Positions 1-12,800 of a stretch of 64,000 nucleotides of DNA are shown piece after piece (the first letter of the stretch is position 1; each line of letters begins with the position of its first letter). The stretch comes from Lonicera japonica (Eukaryota > Streptophyta > Magnoliopsida > Dipsacales > Caprifoliaceae): assembly GCA_021464415.1 (NCBI GenBank), contig CM038464.1, forward strand, positions 52,999,328 to 53,063,327, in the 5' to 3' direction. The position numbers and the translations under genes were made by a program. Below the pieces are notes generated by a model. The model did not search any database, had not been told where the DNA came from, and saw only the letters and a program-made list of their open reading frames with translations.

Positions 1-2160
1 GGTGGGGTTCATATCAAGGGCAGTCGCCCCTTCACCCCACACATCGTTTTAGGTCCACCTCTGATGAAAAGGTCAATAGTTGGTGGTATTAAAATTATAA
101 GCCCTTTGACAGAAGTATGAATGCGTAACATGATGTCATTAAGGTAAGGGGCTGCTATTAACACACATCATTTCACTATTTAGCACTCTATATTTCTTTT
201 AACACTCTATAAGTATCATTCTTTATATTAATGGAAACATAATTATAGAAACGTTTAATATTGCATATAGATTGAAGAAAATTATAACACCCTGCGTTTG
301 TATTAATGTAAATTATATCTTTAGTTATTGTATTTTGGTGTAAAAATTGTTTATTAATAATTTTGGTATCTTAAAAATAGGAAATAAGTGCACTGGAGTT
401 CCGACAAGGGCCTGTTGGAAATCGATAGGGGCCTGTTGGACCAACAGGGGCCTATTTAAACTGCCCAGAAATGCAAAAGTACACTGGACCTCCAACAAGG
501 GCTTGTTGGAGACCAACAGGCGACTATTGCTTAAGCGGTGGCATAATTTTTAAAGGCTTTTGAACCTCATTTCCTTATATTTTCACTATTTTTGCACCCA
601 AAATACAGAGCAAGCTTTTTTACATTTTCTTTCTCTATATTTCATATATATTTAGCTTCCAGAATTCAATTTGGTTTTAGGAGAAATTGTTTTACGCGAC
701 ATGAGGATAGTGGTTACGTAGGAATTTTGAGATTTCACTGAGCGTGGTTTCGGTCACCATCTTTTTCTCTTCTTGTTGGCTTGATAATTTGAGGTAGGGG
801 TTTAATTGTTTTAAAAACCCGATAATATTATTTTAGTCTATGTTAATCACCATGTTTTAATTTATATTTGTATCAAAAATTACTACATGATGGAGATAAT
901 GGTGTTTTATGATTTATAAAGCCATGAGCATGTGATTTGAAGCAAGATCGATATGCCATTTATACTTGTGTTATTTGATATACAGGAGATATCCCTTGGA
1001 TGTATAGATGTTGTATATTGATAAAATTGATTAATTGATAAGTTACATACATCAATGAACATGTATAAAAACCTCATGTAGTTATATGGCATAAGTTGTT
1101 TCAAATTTTCATTTGTTAGCACATTATGCATATTGTGCATTATTATTGTGTCAACCAGAATCTTGGAGATCTTTTAGCAAGCTCGAATAATTCTTATAAC
1201 CTATCGTATAGGCATATATCTCTTATATATGATGCCGAAAGATTTTTATAATCGTTGTATCATTCTAGATGTGATATGATCCCGTAATAGATCCGATGAT
1301 GAATGGAATATGTATTGATTGGTGCTTGCCAGTGTGAAAATAAGTAGGGCTCGGTGCCTTTGAGTTGAAAATCCCTAAACCCCAGGGGGACAGCAATGAG
1401 GTCAACTGTCTAGAGCCAGCGGTAAGTAACTAGAAAATCTAGACCTCAGCAAAGCACTTGTGATTTTATTGATATGATATTGATGGATATATGGTCCAAT
1501 TATATTATGATATAATGATGATCTTTCATGGGCCAGATGATGTTATATTGTGTTTGTGTTCGGTTTATTCTCTAGGGTGGTCAGGCCCGTTCTTATTCTC
1601 GTGATTATGATTCGGCCTTACTTCAGTATTTTATTCGTAAAATGGTTGACATCATGGAGGTAATTTGTATATGCACATACATGCATTATTTTATCAGTTT
1701 GTGACTAAACTGCTAATTATATTTTATACGTAACAATTCCTATTATATCTCACTATTGAGTTGTAAGCTCACCCCGTTTTCATGTAACAAATTCGGGTAT
1801 TTAGGAAATGGATAAGTCTGATAAAGCGAGGGGGTCGGGAACAAAATAGAAGCCTCTGATACGAACTTATTTTTTTGTGTATATGTTCACACAGCTATCC
1901 TAATTTATGGTGTATGTTAATCTACATGTTGATAGGATTTTGTATACCTTTTGAATACATGTATATGCCTTGTATTTTTGTTTTACATTATCGTCCACTA
2001 TATGAGTATCAGTGTTGCTTATCCCATGGTATGTGGTTTATTTGGATTTATGATTTCCATATTCGTATTAGTCCTACTTTAGTTACTCTAAAGTGGGTTA
2101 GTGATGTTGCAGGTCTCACTTACGGGTGTTATCCCGTTAATTAAGGCGGGAGTTTTACAA
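1..2160 (+). repeat. Diverged Ty3/gypsy-like LTR fragment
   Basis: No coding capacity is seen. The stretch around 1320-1500 (a block including 'gagttgaaaatccctaaac') and 1750-1860 aligns by eye with the reverse complement of about 36990-39180, so the two are members of one dispersed family in opposite orientation. The general layout (a late block 'gtaagctcaccccgttttc', then a short 3' tail) resembles long gypsy LTRs such as the one at 7363. Neither end nor a TSD could be fixed because the left end lies outside the window. A near-perfect dyad CCTGTTGG-A-CCAACAGG is at 432-448. Confidence 0.4.
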
Positions 2161-4290
2161 AAATACTTTTGAAAAACCCTATAATAAGAAAGGAATTTCA
2201 CTTTTGTAGATCATGTAGATGATCCATATGAGAATACTAAGGTTTGATAGCAGTAAAGTGCGATATGGTCAAATTTTTTCAAATCCTGCTAAGCTGTGGA
2301 AACCAATTGTTTTATCCATCAAAACGACTTTTGATTGTCCTAATTTTTCGTGTAATAATTGTAACTTTGCATTTTGAATGACATATCCAAAAATCAGCCC
2401 GATCCAACGGTGCAATCAAAAGCTACAATTGATTTACGACTAGAGTATTAAAAAACCTAAAGATCTTCTATCGTATTCCTTCTGCCATCAAATCTTGCAC
2501 CGAGTGTGGGCTATGGTATCACCAAGATTTTCTCCTCGCTCAATGACACAAGTTTTAATTCTTGAGAATTCTAGTCTTTTTGAGAAGAGCTAAAGCCAGC
2601 GTATATATAAGGCTACGATATGGATCATAAGGAGAATTAAGTATTTGGGTTTCCTATGGAAAGCTTGAATCCTAATTCTATTATGAATTATTTCCTTCTA
2701 TAAATTATAATTCGCACCACTAAAGAATTATAATTGCACTCCCATCCTTATCTGAACATTATATTTCTAGCTCGTTGTTATTAAATGCTTATTATTCTCC
2801 CCACGTTAAGATTACAAAGAACCATCATTTAAATAAAATTACTGACAATTATATTTAAATGACTTCTTAATCCTTGAGCCTACCACTTAACTTATTTTAC
2901 ATGTCAAATAAACATAATCCACCTGCAGGGTTTGACATGATTAAAATTTATAATGTTCTCAAGGGGCTATCATCAATTCTTACACCAGGACGTATATTCT
3001 GTCAACAATTAATATTCATCATACATATAGTGTCCTTATCCAATTTACTAATCTTATTGATCCATAAATGAATCTCACTCTTAATGAGTCAAAAAAACAA
3101 ACACTACATATATATGTCTATTAATTATTTTAAGATTAGGAGCATAAGCAATCATAATAACCATGGGATTTTAAATTGTTTTATATAGACAGTATAAAAA
3201 CAATTAATCCAAATTGATCATGTTCAATACATACAAAGTGTACTAGCTCAATGAGTTGAAACTATACCGTTTCCTTTAGTTAAGATAAACTACTAAAACT
3301 TGTGCTACAATCTTACCAATGGGTGTACAATTCCATCTAAAACTGTGAGCCAATAAACTTATATTCCACAAGAACCGATGATATAATCTTCTGTGTACAA
3401 GCTAAAGTCTACACACCAAATATCTACTATATAGAATAAAAGACACACATGCACCATATTTAAATAAATAATACAATGGAATCATTGCCATAAAGATTCT
3501 CACTAAAATAGCAAAATCAAGTTTATAACATATCCAAACCAACAAGAAAATTATGACTTTTAGTATATCACTATAAAACATTGTCTTAAAACTCCATATT
3601 TAATTTTAAGATTAATTAATATTAATCTAAAAAACATTATACTCACACCACTCCAATCTTTTTATATATAATAAGAAAAATCAAATTACTCCACGCACCT
3701 CACAAATCTTATTTTCAATGTTATTCTTCTTACAATTTCTTTTTCCACAAATAAATCCATTGTTGCTACTCCTTATCCCCAACCCCACAACTCCGTTCTC
3801 TTTCTGCAGTTCAAACACATATAAAAAGCTAATCGTTCCATCTTTTATTCTATTATCTCATCTTTTAAACAAAACACACAAGTCTTCTTCATCACAAATT
3901 TAAGTCCCCACACAGAGTTACTTTTGCGCGTCTAATCATATTTACACAAATTTTTCCCATAGATTAATGTATACTCAATTCATAGGAGCCAAATGGTGTC
4001 CATCATACTCGATTCAAAGGAACCAAGTAAAGCACACGTCATTCGGTACTAAGGAACCAAGTGGAATTAAAAAAATGACTCAAAGTTTAACTCAGTGATA
4101 AACAACTGAGCAACATGAACTTTACTCAGCTATATATAATCGAGTTTACCTTCGTACACAATATTTTTTTCTATCGAATGATGATGATAAAAAAAAGGTG
4201 ATGGTGGGATTCTAAAAACGAAGGAAATTGAATATTAATGGTGGTAGTGATAGCGGCGGTAGTGGTGGTGGAGATGAATTATGATTTAGA
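2161..4290. other. Intergenic, no gene recognised
   Basis: AT-rich sequence with only short open frames. About 32 bases at 2381-2412 (ending GATCCAACGGTG) match 54829-54860 at roughly 30 positions, a block otherwise found in the Tat/Ogre-type LTRs of this window, so an LTR remnant is probable here. 4185-4290 is rich in GAT/GGTGGT repeats and is the target into which the MULE inserted. Confidence 0.5.
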
Positions 4291-4475
4291 GGGGAATTAA
4301 CAAAAAAAAACCCTGAAGTTTAGGGGTACTTACAACTTAAACCCTAAACTTATAAATGTTGCAATTATAATCCTAAAGTACAATTAGTTATTCAAGTTAG
4401 ACCTTCCATCAATCCCAGCCAGAAAACACTTAATGGAGGATAATATGGCATCTGAGTTAGAGCAGACATGGCTAG
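4291..4475 (+). repeat. MULE left terminal inverted repeat
   Basis: Starts GGGGAATTAACAAAA. The first ~180 bases match the reverse complement of 40306-40491 (second copy of the right end) almost throughout, and match parts of 15549-15810. Shared blocks include 'aacttaaaccctaaactta' and 'gttagaccttcc'. Confidence 0.85.
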
Positions 4476-7362
4476 GGCACAATGCTTAGTAATTCTTAGA
4501 GCTTAAAGCTTATTTTAACACTTTGCTTAATGCTTATTTTACCATAGCTCAGAGCTTGAAGAGAGGAGAAGAAAGTGGAAGGAAGAATATGCTCTGATAC
4601 TTGTTACTTGCGACTACCGAATGACAATAATCAGCCTAAGTATGGTTAGTAATCTTGATTTTACAAATATTTTGTTGATTGAATTTAGTTGAACACATAT
4701 TACAACTTGCTATTGGAGAAAAAAAAAAGAACAGTTGTTAGTGTTAAGTATTCTTGTTAGTGGTAATATGCTTTATTGTTCATGGAACCACTATAAAGAT
4801 ACTTTATTACTTCTCATCATGGCTCCGAATATATTTTTCTTGGCTTATTCATCCAATGCATTCTTTATTTGAGTGGTCCCAGTTGTGGGGGCATATATGT
4901 TTTATGTATTCATTGCTTTTGTGTTTGAATATTGTTCTTTATCTTAAGCTATAAAGTTCCTCTTTTGATGTGCACCATAATTGTGATTTTCAGAGAAACA
5001 TGAATCTTTCTTTACATTTGAAGTACATCATAAAGGTTGGTTTATTCACAGTGGCCCAGGAAAGCAGTATAAGTGTGGTTCAATAGATTATTTTGACTAC
5101 TGCAACATAGATTTGATGTCCATGCTTGAGGTTGATGATATGATAAAATAGTTAGTGCATTCTGGCCCTAATGATTGTTATATAAAAACAGGGATCACAC
5201 AGTTATGCTCAAATTAGATACCGATAAGCAACTATTATCCATCTTGAACTCAGAGTCTGCAAAAAGTAGCATAGCCATTTATGTCGATAACAAAAACTAA
5301 GCCACACAACTTGAAACAATGGCATATTTACTTGGTCCAACTGTTGTAGTTGATACTCAAGTGCATGATGAAAATAGAGTTGTGGATGAAAATAGTGGTG
5401 AATCTATTGATTTAAGTTACTTCAGTGACACTGATTATTAGGAGGATGCCATATTATTGGATGAGAATATGGATCTAGATGTTGAATGGGATGGGGTGAA
5501 GGAGAAAATATTAGAAGTTGAGGAAATTAGGTGTTCCAATAACAGGGATGGGGATGAGTCCCAAGCATCTAATGAGCTTAGGAGCCTTAGTGATTCCTCT
5601 GATGAAGATGAGGATAGAGGCCAAAAAAGGGGGGGGGGAAGTTAGCTTGAATTTAATGTCCACATAGATATAGTTGTACCAGAGTTTAAGATAGGTATGT
5701 TTTTTCCCTCCTCTATGGTACTAGCTGATGCAATTAAGGTGTATGCCATAAAAAAGGGGAATCATGTTAAAATTATAAAGTCTAAGAGAACTAGGGTGGG
5801 GGTAGTATGTAAAAAGGGTTGCAAATGGACCATCTTTGGGTCTATCATACAAGATGAGAAAACAATACAAATAAAGACTTTGAATAATGAACACACTTAC
5901 AAGAGGTCTTTCGCAAACAATAATTTAACTGCTAAGAGGCTTGCCAAAATGTATATGGATAAGATTAGATCCAATCCAACTTGACCACTTCTTTCTTTTT
6001 AAGAACATGCATGACAGGACCTGAAAGTATATGTTTCTGTGACAAAGTTATATAGAACAAAAACACATGCATTTGAGATGATACATGGCTTTTTAAAAGA
6101 CCAATTTAGTAAGCTTCATAACTATATTGTAAAGTTAAAAAGATTAAATAGTGGTACAACAGTGGTGATACAAGGGGATGGGTTAGAAGTTAATATATTC
6201 CTTAGAATATACATTTGTTTGGCTGTTTGTAAGAAAGGAATGATTGAAAATTGTAGGCCTTTGATTGGAATGGATGGTTGTCATTTGAAAGGGTGTACTG
6301 AAGGCATATTTTCTGGCTGTTATGGGTATAGATGGTAACAATTCCATGCATCTAATTACATATGTTGTAGTTGAATTAAAAAACAAGGATTAATTGAAAT
6401 GGTTTATCTAACTCTTAAATGATGATATTGTGATTGTGAATACACATGGGTGGACATTCAACACTGATAAGCAAAAGGGTTTAATGCCAGCTATTGAAGA
6501 ATTGTGCCCAAATTTTGACCATAGGACTTGTGTAAGACACCTTTATAACAATTTCAAACTGAAGTACAAAGGTTTTGCACTGAAAGATGCAATGTATGCT
6601 TGTGCAAGATCAACCACTGTGGTTGAATTCAATGACCAAATAACAAAATTAAAAAAGTTAAATGAAGAAGCAGTTCAATGGCTTGCTGGGAAGCCACCTG
6701 GGTAGTGGACCAAATCCCATTTTAACACTTTCACAAATAGTGACATGCATTTAAATAACTTATGTGAAAGTTTCAACAGTCTCATCTTGGATGCTAGGGA
6801 TAAACCAATCATTACAATGTTAGAGAGAATAAGGTGTATTTTAATGACTAGGATTCATGTGAACAAAACCAAAATGCAAAAAAAAAGAGGGTCCTGTGTG
6901 TCCTAAAATTCAACAAATATTAAAGCAAATAAAGGAGGAGGCATCTTATTATGTTCCTACTTTTAGTGGCAATGGAAAGTTTCAAGTTGTGGGACCTGGT
7001 GGACAGTTTGTATGTGACTTAAATGCATTGACATGTGCTTGTAGAAGGTAGAAGTTGACAAGAATACCTTGTATGCATGGGGTAGGTGCTATGACTTATG
7101 TAACTTCAGGTTGAAATGTTTAAAAGTGTATGTTATTCCATGGAGAACTATTTGAACTGCTATTCCAATTGCATTCAGATTTTAAATGGACTTCACTTGT
7201 GGGAAGAAATTGGTTTGGCACTTATTTTACCTTCTTTATATGACAAGCAACCTGGGCAAAAATAACACAAAAAGAGATTAGAAGAAGGTGAGAAGAATAA
7301 AATGAAAAATTCAACAAATGTAGAACTACCACCAAAACACAAGCTTAGAAAGAAGCATAAAA

Positions 7363-10300
7363 TGTAACGTCCAGCATTTCCATTTGCGAGTTAATTCTTC
7401 CATTAAGCCTGGTTAAGGCTTTATCGCCGTTAAATCGTGAACATTGGGTTCCGATCCTATTATATTTGACCCAAAACCTCTAATAGGTCATATTATATAT
7501 ATTAAGTTTCTGGGATCAATCGTTTCATTATTCTGGTGGCTCGAATCTTAAACGGGAAGTAAATCGTGTGTTTTGAACTTTTCGAAAAAGTTAATTTTTG
7601 GCCAACTTTGAGAAGCCATAATTTCTTCACCCGAGGTATAAACTACTCTTCGTTTATAGCCATGTCTTCATCTCAATCCCTTATACAACTTTCGTGTTTT
7701 GACTGAAGTCCAATTCGTACTCCTCGTTGGTCAAAACATCGCGCCAGGTAGGTCGATTAGTAAATTCTGTTCTTTCAGCAGAGCGCTATCTTCGGAGAAT
7801 TTTTGAGAATTATATATCCAGAATTTGAGAACACTTCCTTCATGAAAGTTGTAGGTCTTCAAAATACCTTTTCGTGGATATAAAGATCACCCCAATCCGA
7901 GTTCCAAGCAAAAAGTTATGACCACAATACCAGCAGTGGTCAGCATCAGTGGGCATCAGTACCCATCAGTCGACTGATGACCTCTTGAGTGGTCAAAACT
8001 CGAATTTTCTAGTGCTTAGACCCCATTTTTATATAACCAAAACCCTCTATTCTTCCCATTTTGAGCCACACACCTCCTTAGCCCTTAAAGGAGTATAGTG
8101 AGAGATTTTGAGAGATAAAGTGATGATTCTTCATGGTTTCTTCACCCCCATCTAAGATTTGTGTTCAAGGGTACTGTTCATCATCTTCCTCCTCTTGATT
8201 CCTCCATTGCTACAAGCTAGGGTCTTGTCAAAGCTTGAGGATTCGGCATCAAAGCTTAGAACCACCACTCATGGCTCAAGGGAGGCTCCATACAAGGTGT
8301 GAACACTAGTATAAACCCTTTGATTTAAAGTATTTGTTGTTGCATTAGAGTTTTGATACAAAATGGGTATTTTTGCTGAAACCCTAGGTTGGGGTGTGCA
8401 TATGGGATTGGTTGTGTTCTAGGCTCAATTAATTATACAAATTGATAGATTATTGCATAAGTCACACTTACAAACAAGTATTATCACAATATGAGCTTTA
8501 CACATGCATATACACATCATACCCATTTGTTAGCTATAGTTTAAACTATGTATTAAGGGAATTTCGGGATAAGGATTTAAATTGGGGTTAAGGATGTGTT
8601 ATAATCCACAATTAAGGATACTTATGCTACTAGATTTTTGTATTATTGTTTGCCCTTGCGTATTATACAAAAACCCACATGGAGGCTAAGCGTATAAACT
8701 AGGCAATTGGGGAAATTGGAGGTTTTGAAAGTTTCCGCTTTAACGAATGATGGATTATGGGTTATAAAACTTAGATATGCACATTTATGCCATGAAATAC
8801 TCAGGTAGGACATTATCTTTGAGTTTTACATTAAAGTCCCCCGATAGGAACATAAATGCAATAACACTAGAAATAGTTGCCTACATGAACCGCAGTTAGA
8901 GTTTAATGATGAAGATTATTATTTAAGTTTAACACTTGAATTAGTGAATGTGGCATAAGTACTCAAGTAGAGTATATATGGCTCTAGTCCCACATATTTG
9001 AAAACAAGAAAATAAGGATAACTGAAAATACTATGAATGGCTATAACACTTGTATATGATTATACAAGTTATTATATTTCTAAGTGATGATTGCGTATTG
9101 ACTTTCTACATACTTGTGTGTGTGGGATGACGGGTTGTGATGTTATATATATGTATGTGTGTGTATGTTCATATTTATGTTGAATGGATTGAGATTGTTA
9201 TCATTGTTAATATATTGGTCCTTAGAGGACATGAATTACATATATATGATATATATATATATATATGCATATTTTTACGTATATGTGTATGGCATTGATG
9301 GTCCAAGAGGAAACTTAGCCATCGCGGCTACATACCCTGGTCCGTGTAGAGGGACCCCACTATATTAGCGGCATATTCTATGGTCCAACTAGGGGGACTG
9401 CGCGTGGCGCCATACCCTGCACATTTAGGTGGTCCACGGGGGGACCCAGCCTTGGGGGCTGCATATCCTAACCTTGGGGACTTAGATCGCGATCCCTGTG
9501 CACAGTCGAAAAAATCCTAGATGGTTAATTGTCATTATAGAGATTATTTGAGATATGGTGGTTGTATGGCTGCCAGTCGTATTGAAGTATTAAGCCTCCC
9601 GATGGATGAGAAAGGGGATGTAGTCTTAGGGTTTATAGCTTCCCCGGTTGCAGATTAGTTTGTGTAGTTTCGTCCTTCGACGTATGTACTTGCACGGGTG
9701 TCTAATTGTTAAGTATTTGGAGCGTAATTCCTGGGAAAATGGCCTGCATGGGTTTAACTCCAAATGAAGTACAAGTTAGGATCAAGTCCCTGGGTAGTTC
9801 GTTCGTTAGGAGGATACATGATTCGTTTAGAGCTTTGAGGCCTTCGGGAACTATAGTTCTAGGCCTATTGTACTGCGGGGGTAAGCTAAGGCTAGATACT
9901 AGAGTTATGTCAATGTGTATGTATGTATATGTACTCTATCATGTATACGATTGATGTGATCCCTTATAGCATGCCAAGTATTGATGAGATAATGTATTTA
10001 AAAGTAAACTGTAATTATAAATATTTGGCTTAGGAGATTAACCTACCTCACACATTACTAGATTATTGAGGAACAATTTTGATACCTGGGATATAATGCC
10101 TAGTGGGGTTTAGCATGCATACATGATGAATTACATTGCACTGCATCATATTATTGTACCCCAGTAAATATCTATTTTTATTAAATAAGATACATATGTT
10201 TTCAAATGAAATCCTTACCTTCTGTATTAACCCTTATAGTTCCCACTGAGCCCGGATTTGGCTAATTCTTTCTTCTAAAACAGTTTTGCAGGTTCATACC

Positions 10301-10713
10301 CGAGGGTGGCACGTGTAGCACGATTAAAGAAGCTCTGATGATCGTGAACTACTTTCTAGTCCTTTAACTTGAGGACTATGCCGTTGAGGCTTTTGTATCT
10401 TGTAATTAGACATTTGTACTGTACATAACCTCTTTATTATAAGAGGTGAACATTTAGAACTGATTGTATTAAAGTATCTCAGATGTGGAGTATTAGTTTT
10501 ATTAAATCAATTGTTTGTGAGATGATTTGGATTGAAAATATTCTTTTAATTTACAGGGCGGATATCATATTTTATAAACTCCACATGCCAAAAAAAATTT
10601 GAAATAGATTTTACTTAATTTCTTTTATAATTTACACCCGTCGTCGTATACGACACCGTGATTAATAGGGTCTCGAAGGTGAAAACCTCTTAACAGGAAT
10701 TAGGGGCGTCACA
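7363..10713 (+). mobile_element. Solo LTR, 3351 bp, gypsy chromovirus-like, inside the MULE transposase
   Basis: Begins TGTAACGTCC and ends GGGGCGTCACA, flanked by a perfect 5-bp TSD TAAAA (7358-7362 and 10714-10718). Without the insert and one TSD copy the MULE frame runs straight from the 'KKHK' residues into the zinc knuckle, which confirms the boundaries. No gag-pol, PBS or PPT lies inside, so it is a solo LTR left by LTR-LTR recombination. Length and TGTAAC..GTCACA termini fit long Tekay/Del-type gypsy LTRs; the lineage is an inference. 9290-9520 is a locally GC-rich stretch with repeated GGTCC/GGGAC blocks. Confidence 0.85.
7964..8036 (+). promoter_or_regulatory. LTR promoter: 16-bp palindrome followed by TATA box
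   Basis: CATCAGTCGACTGATG at 7964-7979 is a perfect palindrome. About 50 bp downstream is 'tttatataacc' (around 8028-8036), a good plant TATA box, followed by a leader-like region. The spacing fits the U3/R part of an LTR promoter. The same 16-mer occurs at 14791-14806 in an unrelated LTR family. Confidence 0.55.
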
Positions 10714-11915
10714 TAAAATATCAGTCAAATGTGGCAATTGTGGCATGGTAGGCCACAATAAGAGGAGCTGCAAACAATCTATGAGTAATTCAAAGTTGTA
10801 TGTACATATAGTCTTCATTTTGAACCACCATCACACTTTTCATGTGTAATTTCATCTCATGTAGGTTAAAAACAAAACCGTAGGTAATGCATCAGAGGTT
10901 GGTACTGAATCCCAAATTAGATCAACAATTGTGAATATTTTATTTATTTTGATTTTGTAAAACTTTCACAAACTATGAGTATTTTGGGTTTTTTTTTGTA
11001 AAACAGGGGTTAGAAAATATTGTAAGTGCTAGCACCTCAATTGGGAAGGCTCAAAAGAGAAAGAAGTTACATATTCAAAAGGTAATTAACAAGATGAGAA
11101 AACAAATACTTATTTTGTTTTTTTTCAAGTATGATTTTAACACATGTTTGGTTGTTTCTACAGAAGAAGCCAAGGAATGTAGGTTACATGGGTAATATAG
11201 GGCCAATTCCTTGTCCTACATCTACTCTTACTCCACTACCAACACAACAATCTCAAACCAACAAAGAAGGTGGACCACAAACACAACCAAAGTCAATTGT
11301 CTCAAGAGGCCAAAATGTGCTTTTCAGATCACAAGGGACAAGATCAGTGGTCCAAGCACACAATAATTGTTTCGAAGATGGTGGCTTTTTTGGTTTTATA
11401 AAGTTTTCTTTTGTTAAGTTGATGGTTTTTGGTTTTGTAAAGTGAAAAGCTTTATTTTTGTTAAGTTGGTGGGTGCACATATTGGGGTAAAAATTAAGTG
11501 TAAAGTGAAAATGTTGGTGTTTTTTAGCAGGATTGTGTGCTACTATCCTTATTTTTTTTGTAAATGTGAAAATATAGAACCCCACATCCTTCATTTTTTG
11601 TAAAGTGCAAATGTAATGACTGCCATTTATTGATTTGCAACTGTAAAGTGCTACTATCCTTATATATATATTGTTTTGGTTAAATTGTACTTGTGTAATT
11701 TCATGAGTTCTCTTTATGATTCATAATAAAGCATCATACAAGTATAGATCGAAAAGTTGGAGAATTACGCTTCATTCATATCCAAAATATAGCATTACAC
11801 TTCATTTAAGTCATTGCTAAGCAAAACACAGTATTAAAGTTGATAGTTAAACAAAATAAAGTATTACATTACTTCAAAGTTAACAACTACTAATCAAACT
11901 AAGGTCATTAAGCAA

Positions 11916-12300
11916 CTAATTAGACACATTATTACAAAGTAAAACAAAAACAATTAGCATTGCCACAGCCAAAGATATCCACAGCCATTTATCTCTTTTT
12001 TTGCTATTCATTATTTGCTGCTCATATTCAATTATCCTAGGAATAATTTGGAGTGCCCTAGCACACATCGGATGATCGACCCGTCGGAAAAAGCCACATC
12101 CAACTTCAGCCTGAATGAAAAACATTTTCAACTTTAAAACAAAAATGGAAAAAATTCTAAACACGAACATAAATGAAATGCATTTTTTTCATTTTTACCC
12201 CAAATAATTGACAGCCCCTGAATCTTCTTCCCTGATTAGAATCAGTCCACGAAGTTCTCACAATTGTTAGCAGCCCGCAATTGCACAATATTGCATCCAT
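11916..12300 (-). CDS. Small GRF-type zinc finger protein with C-terminal membrane helix (MULE-borne second gene)
   Basis: Two exons: 12300-12199 (34 codons) and 12110-11916 (64 codons plus TAG), joined in phase 0 across an 86-bp intron with GT donor (12198-12197) and AG acceptor (12112-12111). The 98-residue product starts MDAILCNCG, has RTSWTD and GRRF blocks, and Cys at about 6, 8, 30 and 39 with GCGFFRRVD straddling the exon junction: the pattern of the GRF zinc finger. The splice restores the motif, which supports the exon choice. Residues about 76-92 form a hydrophobic helix (WLWISLAVAMLIVFVLL) near the C terminus. GRF fingers are known as nucleic-acid-binding modules in other proteins; the role here is unknown. 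The gene lies inside the MULE, tail-to-tail with the transposase, like the two-gene layout of maize MuDR. It appears intact in this copy but is broken in the copy at 39756-40150. Confidence 0.7.
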
Positions 12301-12375
12301 CTTCGTCAATTTTCTCTCTTCTTGGATTAAAAATGGTGATAAAGGTTGGTGTTGGTCGGAAAATACCCTAAAAGT

Positions 12376-12394
12376 GGGGGGGGGGGGGGGGGGG
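12376..12394 (+). repeat. Poly-G run, 19 G
   Basis: Nineteen consecutive G at the terminus-proximal part of the outer solo LTR. The inner copy has only five G at the same position, so this is an expansion, or an assembly/sequencing artefact, within one copy. Confidence 0.9.
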
Positions 12395-12800
12395 TGAATA
12401 GGGTTTAAAAACTTTAATGTGGAATTAAAAACTTTTTTAAAATGTTTAAGCAATTTAACAAGCTAAACAAGTATATCAAGGAATGCAAGCAAATAATTAA
12501 TCAAGCAATCAATCCCAAGAGCAATTAACAAATATAAATGCAATCAAATAAGGAGCTTGAGTTAGAAAGATTAAACCAATTGGAAGTCCAAGGCTTTTTG
12601 TCCTCACGGTTTTGGTTTACCAAACCATAGTCCGCGCTCGGTTAGTTCTCCGAGAATTTTCACTAATTCCAATCTCCTCCCGGGTAAAGATCAAACCTTT
12701 ACAAGTATTGTTGTCTCCCACACTCTTTACAAATATTGATTTACTACAATATTCACACAAGAACCAATCTTGCTAATCTATGAGATTTACTTCTCACAAA

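Larger units (their letters stand above)
4993..11443 (+). pseudogene. MuDR-family MULE transposase, degenerate and interrupted
   Basis: Translated fragments in order match the plant MULE transposase layout. An N-terminal PB1-like region (about 4993-5160) is followed by an acidic linker (5457-5640). The MuDR DNA-binding domain is at 5650-5985, with the CKKGC core and 'DKIRSNP'. The MULE catalytic region is at 6000-6850, with GMDGCHLKG carrying the first catalytic Asp and 'HGWTF..DKQKGL..AIEELCP'. A SWIM zinc finger (CxC...CxH) is near 7015-7100, a CCHC zinc knuckle at 10724-10780, and a basic/proline-rich tail ends at 11443. The last exons have plausible introns (for example 11082-11163). Stops and frameshifts occur after a 10-G run at 5629-5638, after 5984, 6338, 6705 and in the SWIM region. 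A 3.35-kb solo LTR separates SWIM from the zinc knuckle. Not expected to give active transposase. Confidence 0.85.

Noticed and set aside
11253..11594. 113-codon minus-strand frame
   Set aside because: It overlaps the last transposase exon in antisense and has no motif.
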